DNA of 64,000 nt, from NCBI GenBank assembly GCA_029204225.1, contig CM055101.1, positions 46,921,906-46,985,905 of the forward strand, read 5' to 3'. The position numbers were made by a program, and so were the translations under genes. Each line of letters begins with the position of its first letter. Within the stretch, counting starts at the first letter, position 1. Below are positions 54,845-64,000 of the stretch, one piece after another. Under the pieces are notes generated by a model that was not told the origin of the DNA, made no database searches, and saw only the letters and a program-made list of their open reading frames with translations. Source of the DNA: Diphasiastrum complanatum. Its lineage: Eukaryota > Streptophyta > Lycopodiopsida > Lycopodiales > Lycopodiaceae.

Positions 54845-56283
54845 CTAGAGAGTTCGAATTGGTTCAGTAGAGTCCTTCAAAGGTCCAGCAATTTTATGGT
54901 TTTCAGGGCCAGGTTGATTGGCTTGTTCATTTGAAGCTTTAACTTTCATGTAACAACGATAATCAGTATGGCCTTTCTTCCCACAGATAATACATTTAAG
55001 GTTGGGGCAATCTCTTATTAGATGATCACCCTTACGGATTCGACAAGATAACTCTTTTGGTCGATCAGGTCGTCTCTCACCGATCAAATTTTGTTGCCTC
55101 TTGAGGAAATTGACATCAAGGGCTAGGGACTTTATATTTTCGGACATTACATCCATGTAATTCATTATTATATTGTAAGGATTTGATGAAGATGATTCGT
55201 ATCCTCCCATCGCATTTTGGTGAGGTACTGGAGCAGCAACTTTACCTACACTTGCGTTTTGGACATCAATTTTTTTATTGCTAATAGACGGCTGAGGCAA
55301 CTCTACATTTCTAACAAAAGGAGAATGTGATATAGTTGGTTGAGTTGTAGCAGCATAAGGTACAGCTTGAGGATAACCATTCGTCCTTCCAGGGCCTGGT
55401 TGTTGTCCACCCCATGAATAGGACCTAGAGGCATTAGCTAATGCCACCACCTCTTGGGTTGATATCATAGAATTTTCAATTTCTAGCGCCCTAGTGATTG
55501 CTTCTTCAATAGTTTTTGCAGCTGATTTCCTCACATCTACTTGAATAGCGTACTTCAATCCTTTTAAGTAAAGTGACAGAAATCCAGTCTTTAGGAGGGG
55601 CATTGGTTCCAAATTGTCTGTCTACAACCCGTAAGAGCATAGATCATATGGTCTCTAGATTTCGATACTTGAAATTCTCCTAGAAATTTAGTAATAAAGA
55701 CACCCATACTCAGTATGGAGTATGGTTCCAAACGGTAGTACCAATCACTGGCTCCCCCAAACATTGTCCCAGTGAATAACAACATTTGGTGATCTTCGTC
55801 CGTTATCCTATTAATCCAACAGGACCGGTAAAAGTCATTTACATGTTTCTCGGGATCTTCTTGAGAGGTAGTCCAATAAGAAGGCATAGCTTGGGTTAAC
55901 GATTCAGGTTTGGTCACATTCGGACCAATGAGTATGGCCTGAGCACCTCTTACGACTTCATTTGCCATTTGGTTTGGATTCAAATTCTCCTCACTACTTT
56001 CGGGAAAATCTATCCTAGAATCAGGACCAACGTCTATAGTCTTAGTTGATAAATCAAGAATTTCTTCCAAAGGTAGTTCAACCCCGGTATTTTCAGGGTC
56101 TCTAAATGTACTACCTATGTCCGCCAACTCTGGTTCTAGGGGAAGGGATGTAGAAGTTTGTCCTAATCTCTCTATGATAGTACGACTTCTTGTGCGATGT
56201 GAAATGCTCTCACCAAGACCAGGAGTTTTCTGTTTCTCAATCAGTGACTTTAAGTATGAACTGAGTGAATCTTCATCAGACAT
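54845..56283 (-). pseudogene. Ty3/gypsy gag
   Basis: Starts at 56283 (MSDEDSLSSYLKSLIEKQKT). The capsid part includes PSYWTTSQEDPEKHVNDFYR and GASDWYYRLEPYS. A frameshift near 55600 moves to KTGFLSLYLKGLKYAIQVDV. Two zinc knuckles follow at ~54950-55050: the first is degenerate (CRIRKGDHLIRDC, second Cys replaced by Arg), the second intact (CIICGKKGHTDYRC). About 475 codons in all. Confidence 0.85.
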
Positions 56284-56374
56284 CCAACAATAGGATTTGT
56301 GAACTGATCATTCAGTTGACACCTCACTGTACCTCCAAGTACAATAGAGCCAGAAATCGAAAGGAACTCGTGCT

Positions 56375-56393
56375 CCTCCCAACGGACGCACCA
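56375..56393 (-). promoter_or_regulatory. Candidate gypsy primer-binding site, non-Met tRNA
   Basis: The plus strand reads CCTCCCAACGGACGCACCA, which looks like the 3' end of a tRNA including CCA, so the minus strand (TGGTGCGTCC...) could prime from that tRNA. It lies 92 bp upstream of gag. The tRNA identity is unknown to me. Confidence 0.45.
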
Positions 56394-56526
56394 ATGATGA
56401 GATATAAAATGACCCCTAAACAAGTTATCGATGCGAAGAAAATGGTAGAGTTAGTCTGTATCTCGATTACAGTTCAAGCTAACATAAATTCTTGGGACTG
56501 ATTGATCATAGAGACCGAGCCAATCG

Positions 56527-56668
56527 TTTGTTCGAAGGCTTTCTGGTTCTCTTCAGTCCAAGAAAAAGATTCGTCGTTTCTCAAGAGTCTCACTAGTGGA
56601 GAGATGAAGGAAGAGTAGTTGCTAAGAAACTTCCTATAATAGCCCACTCTCCCTAGGAAATATCACGA
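56527..56668 (-). pseudogene. Second gypsy RT connector fragment
   Basis: The minus strand encodes LGRVGYYRKFLSNYSSFISP, then LVRLLRNDESFSWTEENQKA, the RT-RNase H connector of a different gypsy copy. It sits where the 5' LTR of the gypsy element should be, so the element's 5' end is rearranged. Confidence 0.75.
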
Positions 56669-56699
56669 TCTTTTCAAGGTGGTGGGGGGTAGCATCAGT

Positions 56700-57745
56700 T
56701 CCAGTCAGTCAAGGTCATATGGGTCAGGCAATGGCTGCTAGGGTTTCTTAGAATCAATCGGCTTATACATTGCTTATTAGAAATTCACAATAACCAAAGC
56801 AAGTGTTTACAAAGTTCAATTCATGTTCCATAATTTAGACAGTAATGTAGTTTGTACAGTCAAAACAGTGTGATTTTATAATTCACAAACAACACTTTGT
56901 TCTAATGTGTGTTCATAAACAAAGTCTTCAAGTATTAATTAGCAAGATAGGTAGCAAATGAAATGTAGGTTTAGTGTTTCCCTTTACGCGGCTATTTTGG
57001 CCTTGCAAATATCAGGCGTTCAGCTTACCCGCCGAATGCCAAACTTGCAATAACTTGCTTATTTCGAAAATTTGGATAGTTATGTTATTATTAACACAAT
57101 GATATTATAAGCCCGAATCTTCTTATGATACAATCACTCCAACTTCCAAACGGGTATCGCAATAAAACTTGCTTCAAAGTCGGTTTAAAAAGGTCCCAAC
57201 AATTGTTGGACCAATGACCTTCACAACTCTTGGCAACATTTATAGATTTAAATGCAACGGTGGCCAGGTTTCTATACACCAATGACCAGTGCGCAACTTA
57301 TTTGGAAACCTCAATTGATTGCTGGTCGGGATAATAAGTCGTAGGTAGAGTTTTGGAATTAGCCACAGATTATTATAGATATGGCTCTACGCGGGGCTGT
57401 GATTATGGGCAAACCAACGGACAGAGAGAGATGGCCCACAAGGAGAGACGGGCTCAGGAATGAACAAGAGCCTCAACAATGGAATAGGCTTAAGGACCTC
57501 TAGATAGGCCTGCTTAGTTCACGCTCAACTATGTTGAAATATTAGCGACGGAGAGCCCTCTATGTGCTTCAAATGGGCCTTACGCACGGAATGACCACAG
57601 GCCAAGCTTTTCTAGCACGTTGGCAAAGGTCAGTAAGCAGGAATAGGAGTGGGGATAAGGGCACAAATAAGCAGGTGATGAGGGCACGGACCTCAACAGG
57701 TCGCTGGGTAGCGATGGTGGGCAAACTCGCAGGTCAGATAAAAGT
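56700..57745. other. No gene recognised
   Basis: 56700-57400 is AT-rich with no conserved frame. 57400-57745 is richer in GGCC/AGG words and purine-rich on the plus strand. Long overlapping frames on both strands here reflect composition, not genes. Confidence 0.4.
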
Positions 57746-57749
57746 AGAA

Positions 57750-57827
57750 GTCGCAAGACAGGGACATAAATCGTGGCCAGAGAAGTAGGTCGCAGGACAG
57801 GGACATAAATCGTGGCCAGAGAAGTAG
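57750..57827 (+). repeat. Tandem duplication, 39 bp x2
   Basis: Two units beginning GTCGCAAGACAGGGACA and GTCGCAGGACAGGGACA, differing at one base, followed by the first 8 bases of a third. Confidence 0.9.
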
Positions 57828-58131
57828 GTCGCAAGCAGATGGATCTGATGGCACGTAGGTAGGATCGTGGCAAATAGGCAGGCAGCGAGCAAGCAAGAGG
57901 AGGGAGCGGGCCAGCGTAGGCAGTGAGCAATCAAGAAAGGAGGTGAATTTTGGAAGGAGAGAGGGCCGTTGACAGCAAGAAAGGAGGTTGCTGGAGCAGG
58001 GAGATCCGGACAGGATGGCATAGAGCAGACAGATCGTAATAGATCGGATGAGGGGAGCAGGGAGACCACAGGTGGAGGTACACCAGAAAACGGGCAGAGA
58101 GAGATTTCCACAGGCGGAAATAATGGGCCAC

Positions 58132-58185
58132 AGCAACACAGATGCAAACCCACAGACAAGCAACACAGATGCAAACCCACAGACA
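58132..58185 (+). repeat. Tandem duplication, 27 bp x2
   Basis: Two identical units beginning AGCAACACAGATGCAAACCC. Confidence 0.9.
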
Positions 58186-58399
58186 GTAGGTCGCTGATAG
58201 GTGGTTTTTCCCTTACATAGGGGGAAAAGTTTGAAGCAACTCACATATGTCAATGGCTACTTTGAAACTCAGACAATGAATGTTGCAAGACCAGATTTCA
58301 AGTACATGTCTTCACAACTACACGATGAGGGCATTCACTCTAACTTGGCAGCAAAGGTCTGGCAGTAGGCAGGGTTAGGGAAGAAGATGGCCACAAAAA

Positions 58400-58950
58400 G
58401 GTAAGGAATGGATCTAGTGCACACAGCAAACCTGTAGGCAATTAGAAAAAATTTGTTTAGGCTGGCCATCCAGCAGGTTAGGTAGATAGCCAGCAAATCT
58501 GTTGGCTGCAAGAAAGGACTGAAGAATGGCTTTGATTAGTGATGGATAGATCAAAAGGGTAACTAGCAATGATGGATAGATCTACACAAAGCTTTCCTGA
58601 TCACAAATTGCAGGGATTTTTACTAGGCTATAAATTAGTAATAAATAATCACATTTAATTTCTCAGATCTTAAAAACTCAAACCTACAAATGCAACGAAA
58701 TGAGCAATCTTAAGAGCAGTATATCATCAATCTCCACTTTCATATCTCTGCAAAAAGAAATGTCAGCAAAGTTCCCCACACTTTCAACACCTTCAACCAA
58801 ATGTTAAGAGGCAGCAAAGAGATGCAAGATGTAATCCCCACAATACCAGGGCCTGCAATCACAATATTAAAGACTGCAAAAGCAAATAGCACCAAATCTG
58901 ATTCCACAAATGAGATGGTGAAAACACAATGTTAAAGATCAAATCAGTGA
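58400..58950. repeat. Dispersed repeat, inverted partner of 26.3-27.2 kb
   Basis: 58838-58925 matches 26430-26500 in inverted orientation, including CCAGGGCCTGCAATCACAA. The rest contains GCAGG/TGCAAG words like those at 26.7-27.2 kb. Non-coding; probably an LTR or leader of an unidentified element. Confidence 0.5.
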
Positions 58951-59620
58951 ATCAATAGCAGTAAAATGGAATACACAACAAGGTGGAAGAGGCTGAGAGT
59001 GGAGGCACCAAGCACAACAGCTTCTTCTCCTTCCTTCTCTCTTCACCTTCTCACCAAGAGCTCTCTGCACACAAGTTTCTATCTACAAGTTTTTTACTCT
59101 CTCTCTCTCTCCAAGAAGATGAATAATGAGAATGATGTCCCACACCCTTCCCTATACGTAGGGGTTCAATGGGCTGGAGGTGCACCCCTTCAAGAAATGG
59201 GGCACCTCCTTATGACTTTTCAAAAACTGCCTCTAAAAATAGGGCACTGGCCCAAATTTGTTTTTTTAGCACCTAACTTGGCCTCAACTTGCAATTTCAA
59301 AGCCAAGTTGGGTCCTATTTACGATTTCAGTTTTTATGGGGGTCAAGTTTTTAATTACTAGACCTGTATTACGAAAATACTTGGCACTTCTTAGTCCCGA
59401 CAAACTCGGAAACTAGGGGCATAGGCCGCATAATTGGAATTTTCATACAACGTAAATTAACAAATGAATAGTATTTTAATAGGAGTGCAACCGGCCATTA
59501 TGGGCCATTTATGCGTCGTTTTCTAACAGTTATGTGTCAGCGTAATAGCGCGCGGCGACGATTTTTCATCGAAAATAGCTTGAAAAAGAGGTCTTTTTTC
59601 TCGCAAACAATTTTCACGAT

Positions 59621-59621
<1 letters not shown>

Positions 59622-59696
<75 letters not shown>
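59622..59696 (+). repeat. (CT)n microsatellite
   Basis: About 37 uninterrupted CT repeats, followed to ~59890 by interrupted CT-rich units alternating with CACGGTTCTCA(T/G)GGTT-like words. Frames across it are artefacts. 59900-60700 and 58950-59620 hold no recognised gene. Confidence 0.95.
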
Positions 59697-59699
<3 letters not shown>

Positions 59700-60719
59700 T
59701 GCTCTCCCTCTCGCGGTTCTCATGGTTCCTCTCTCTCTCTCTCTACCTCTCTCTCTCATGCTCTCCCTCTCTCTCTCTCTAATGCTCTCCTTCTCTCACT
59801 CACGGTGCTCATGATTACTCTCTCTCAACGGTTCTCAGGGTTCCTCTCTCTCACTCACGGTTCTAACGGTTGCTCTCTCTCTCTCTCTCTAATTGTCACT
59901 TAATGCCCATTTTGTGTTTGGCTACCCAGCTTGTTTAGGGTTGATCCTGATGTGTACATCTTCAAGCTGTGACATATTCAATTACTACTCTAATGATTAA
60001 ATAAAGTTGTCGGCTGTATTTGGGCCTATACTATTACTGTAACCAAAATGTTTGCTATATTGATTTCACTAAGTGGGTTGACATTGTTGAATGCATTATC
60101 TAGCTGATTTTCCTCTTATGATTAGATAGAGAAGTTGGCTATATGGCAAATTATTGTAATACTTCTGTTGTAACTAAAAGGCTTGCTAGGTTGGTATTCT
60201 CAGAGTGGGTTATGGAAACTCATATGAATTCAATAAACTCTTGTTTTATTGTACATGGTTATTTCGTCTTTAGGAATTGTTTGATGTATTCTCATACTAT
60301 TGGGCTTTTAGTAGATGTTTAATGGTCACTTCAAAATGAAAGTTATGTAGAATTTTATATTTTGCAAAAAATGTAGAAGACTTTTTCATAAATGCTGCTG
60401 ATTTTTCTGCCATTGTGTAGATGGCTATTCCAAAAATCTGTCGATTGAATATAGATATCTCTCTTAGAAGTTGAAGCAAAAATACTCAATTAATAAAAAT
60501 CTGCCCTACAGTTTATTTTAGGCTAATTTGAGAAAAAAAAACACTACATTACAAGCTAGAAGTTTTTTTCATAAGGTCACAAAAATTATTGTTTACGAGC
60601 ATTAATGGGGATGCAAAGACCTAATGTTATTTCTTATAATTCATAGACAAGTAGAGTTTTCACAATACAACTAGTCCATTCCAAGAAGCAAAAAATATCT
60701 ATCAACAGATCAAGATGCA

Positions 60720-63444
60720 ATGGTTATAATGGATTTGCATCACGACACATCTCCCAATCCACATTGGGATGCAAGTCCTTCTCCTCTTGCACAAAAACCT
60801 CCTAGTACAACCACTCAGGTATCAGACACAATGCATGTATTTGACTTGATCAATAGTCTTCCCATCAACAGCAAATTACGAAAGCTTGTTAATGGAGTGA
60901 AAAATATTCTCATTGTGGATGAGCTTCCGGGCAGATATGATGGTGATGTCATCTATGAATTGCCAAACATTTCTGAAGAACACAGTTGGAGGGAATAGAA
61001 CAAAGCCAGGATGGCCACCCTTGGGTACGTTATGTAACAACCACTATTTCTAGTTTTGTTGGTGATGTTCGAAAGTCGTATTGTGGAGGCTCTTTCATAT
61101 GCGAGAACAAATTGTGCAGCAATTTACAATCTTTTGGAAATGCAAACAGAACCAAATGGAAGGGAAGATTGAGTGTGCGTTGTCCTCTTGGTACTGTGCA
61201 GAAACATCATGGTGGATTTTCATGTTATCATTGTAGTTTTAGACCAAGATGTCTTGGGTCTTGTCCTGCCAAAATATATTATGTTATACCACATGATGTT
61301 TGGTATACAAGGCTCGCAATTCATTTAGGGTCACATTGTCATGAGGTGGCTGAAGGTGAATGTTTGCATACACAGAACATTGTCAAAAATATGGTTGAAG
61401 ATCAAGTTTCTAAATTGCCTGGTGTTGGACAAAAGAAAATTGAAAAAGATGTTGCAAAGGAGTTGATAATGAATCAGCTACTCTCTGAAAATGGCTCTAC
61501 GATTGAGATGTTAGATGCTGATAAATTTTCAGCTATGTTGGACTAATTACAGCCCTTGACGAATCAAAGAAGGTGGTATAGAAAAATTTATCTACCTGGA
61601 TTGTTGTCATTATCGGTTTTTTTTTACATACGTTCTGCATGTTCTGTTGTGTGCTAATGACTGATTCTTTCACTGGATAATGTCAGGTTGAGAAAGTGGA
61701 TAGATGACTTCAAAACCAACAATCAACCCAACATGGATTCCGTGGATTCCATTGCGAGACTTAAAGAAAAGTGTTAGTATAACTATTTCCAAGGATCCTT
61801 GTTCCCTAGGCAGGTTTCAGATATCGATAATGAAAGATGTTTTATCTTCAAGATGTCTACTGTTGGGCCGGCTTCAGGTGTGACTATTGTCAAACAAATG
61901 CAGAAGGGTGGTGCGCTGGAACACTCATAGATATCTTTTGATCATGTTAAAAGAATACGTGGCTGGACCACAATGGCAGCCCATGTTTATGATCCCAGGT
62001 CTGTATATTCCATTATTGGACGATTTCTTTTCATTGCTATCTATCTAAAATTTAGAACTTCCTTGTGCAGTATACAAAGCTTGCAAACTATAGCTATTTG
62101 TGAGATGAAGGTGGAAGACACAAAGGCACAAGTAAAGTTCTGGAAAATGCTGAATGTTGTCATGCAAAAACATGGTTTGGAATCAGTACAATTTAGAGGG
62201 TTTATGGCAGACGAAGCAGGTGCCAATTGGGCAGCTGCCAGGAGGATCTATGGTAGCGGAGATGATGTGCCCATGGAGGGACGTGAGAGGTCTTGTATTT
62301 TTCACTTTAAAGATAGTTTGTAGAAACATACAGACCAATGCATCATACAAGACAAACAAGGTAAACATATTTCTCTATGTGAGGATTGGAGGCTAGCGGT
62401 GGACATGATTGATGCCAATGCAAAGTACAACATAGTGAGGGCCTTTTGGCGATCATGAGGTGCATATTCTAGCCAAATACCAGCATTGGAGGCGTGGCTA
62501 TCTTGGTAGCACATAAGATATTCTCATTGGGGAAGATACATGGATGCGGTGAGAGTGTGGAAGATTTTGCTATAATTTTTTATTTCATTGTTTGTAATTT
62601 TCTCTAAGATCATAATTTGTGCTCCACTGATTGACAGGTGGTTGAGGACAATGATATTGTCCATATGCCTACAATGAATTTGCCAGAGTCTCGGCATGGT
62701 AGTTGGCTTGTTGCTGAGGCCTATTGTTCACAATTGTCTCGTTACGATGCATGTGTGGGTGGTCTGGTCAACGCCATTTTGCAAAGTGCTCGATATGCTT
62801 CCTACACTAAAGGTCGACACATAGGAATAGGGCCTAGCCTTGAAAAGTTGATCAGTAGAGTAACGTCCAATAAAGCATCTGCCATGCAAGGGCAACCATT
62901 TGTCAATCTTGTGCATGATGTTGTTGATTTTTCATCATTGTCTTTTGGTTCTTCCACTCTGAGTGGCAATGAGAAGAGTGTTCCTAGAAAACGCCATGTG
63001 GTTGATTGGACAAAGGATGATGTCAATGTCTCCCACAGGCCCGATATTGTGTATGTGAATGTGTTGAGACAAAGCACAACGTCTCAATCTGAAGTGCCTC
63101 ATCGTGAACGCATCATCAAACGACATATGCAACTTGCAAGTGCAATTGTAGAAAGAGAGATTCACAAGACTATGTGGGCTATCCGACACATACCAAGTGG
63201 GAGTAAAATAACTTGTATGGGCATGCTAGATGGTAGAAAGAAATGCAGTATTTTGTTGACAAGGGTTGAAGTTGAGGTAGAAACCTTTTTGGTTAGGGTA
63301 CATACCTTGACTCTCACATGTCTTTCTTTAAAGGTGAGTAAGGGAACTTTCTTCAAAAATACTAGTTGGGTGGCTATCCCACCTAGCCTTGTAATTAGTG
63401 ATGCAATACCTACTAGCCAATACCATAAATTGAATGAAAAGTGA
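60720..63444 (+). pseudogene. Mutator-like (MULE) transposase with N-terminal Cys/His DNA-binding domain
   Basis: N-terminal part from 60720 (MHVFDLINSLPINSKLRKLV), a frame change near 60990, then a Cys/His domain resembling the GCM/WRKY-type zinc fold (YCGGSFICENKLCSNLQSFG, SCYHCSFRPRCLGSCPAK, HLGSHCHE). An exon from ~61686 reads LRKWIDDFKTNNQPNMDSVD and GWTTMAAHVYDPRS. The MULE core follows: TIAICEMKVEDTKAQVKFWK, FRGFMADEAGANWAAARRIY, SCIFHFKDSL. A last exon begins at 62638 (NLPESRHGSWLVAEAYCSQL) after a TTGACAG acceptor. TAG stops lie at 61775, 61928 and 62321, with TAAs at ~61544 and ~62510. No terminal inverted repeats were found. 63445-64000 shows nothing further. Confidence 0.75.
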
Positions 63445-64000
63445 GGGCCATGTCGAAGTTATCAACCTTATGCATGCAGAAGATGGAGATTGGGGTAAAG
63501 TTCTCTAGTACAAGCTCATTGTGTATATATTTGTATTTGATTGTATTTATATTTAATTTGCCATGGTATTTAGAGTTGATTCCAGTAAGCTATAACATTA
63601 ATGTGTTATAGATGATCCCATAATAGGTCTCAGAAAAGAATTGGCCATACATTTTCTGGTATCAAATTAAGTGCAATAATATCACTCGAATTTGTAACCA
63701 TTCAATTTTTCTATGGAAAAGATAAATGTGAACTAATTTGATGTCGCTTAAATTCTTGAACATGGTTTTAACAAAATCAAAATGAATTTTCTTAAGCTAC
63801 AAGCGTATCAGCTCATCTCGCATCCAGTTTTGGTACTGCTAGTCTATTATTGTATCGGTATTCTTGGGAAAGATGATATATCTCAAAAAAATTTCTTGAA
63901 TCAGATTGCAGAGAGTTTAGCTCAATTTACTGCATTATCCCTTAAAGCAAATCTAATATGTTCAAGTTTTTGGAGTAAATAAAACATACTAAATAGGCCA

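Noticed and set aside
57580-58253. Long overlapping minus-strand frames with Pro/Leu/Cys-rich proteins
   Set aside because: Frames are open on several phases of both strands in a purine-rich, tandemly repeated region. Their proteins repeat words from the 39-bp tandem unit and show no domain, so composition explains them.
59511-59903. Ser/Leu-repeat and Arg/Glu-repeat proteins
   Set aside because: These are translations of the (CT)n microsatellite.

Overview
This is plant nuclear DNA made almost entirely of transposable-element (TE) remains; I find no intact host gene. The case for a plant is direct. Copia-type LTR elements carry primer-binding sites of the initiator-Met tRNA type (TGGTATCAGAGC), there are GT-AG introns, a CACTA TNP2-type transposase, and a Mutator-like transposase with an N-terminal Cys/His domain. 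The DNA is AT-rich. From memory, the closest relatives of that Mutator-like protein are in mosses, lycophytes, ferns and conifers, so a seedless plant is possible, but the species cannot be named from sequence alone.

Layout. 0-3.4 kb: 5' half of a minus-strand copia element (LTR, PBS, gag, protease, integrase) cut by the window edge. 3.4-7.8 kb: a copied fragment of a TE gene, an LTR-like block, and the pol half plus 3' LTR of copia family A (copy A1). 8.0-13.0 kb: a decayed CACTA element with an array of palindromic GACGTCGG-type repeats, a minus-strand companion gene and a deleted TNP2-type transposase gene split by a 655-bp solo LTR with a 5-bp target duplication. 13.3-18.6 kb: copia family B gag-pol, broken by the LTR of copia A2 (minus). 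19.8-24.35 kb: the longest copia copy, A3 (5' LTR, duplicated PBS, gag, protease, shortened integrase, RT, RNase H, truncated 3' LTR). 24.9-25.2 kb: a 211-bp fold-back element. 25.6-29.2 kb: an unrecognised many-exon gene on the minus strand. 31.4-33.5 kb: an LTR, PBS and non-coding leader.

33.5-40.1 kb is the most unusual part. It holds a DDE-transposase-like gene with introns (D...D then CxxC), a Ulp1/C48-type SUMO-protease-like gene with introns, and a third unrecognised gene on the opposite strand. Pieces of the third gene recur at 3.4 kb and 48.1 kb. Together they may be one DNA transposon that carries its own Ulp1-like protease. 40.0-42.4 kb: a copia B segment between ~140-bp inverted repeats. 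42.5-46.9 kb: more copia gag, RT and LTR pieces. 47.3-48.7 kb: inverted-repeat units and a tandem array. 49.4-52.5 kb: copia B LTR, leader and gag on the minus strand. 52.7-56.7 kb: a Ty3/gypsy element (gag, protease, RT) on the minus strand. 57-60 kb: tandem repeats and a (CT)n tract. 60.7-63.4 kb: a Mutator-like transposase pseudogene.

Nearly every coding stretch carries stops or frameshifts, so genes are listed as pseudogenes unless noted. Many of the stops sit at CAG or TGG codons, which fits decay of CHG-methylated DNA.
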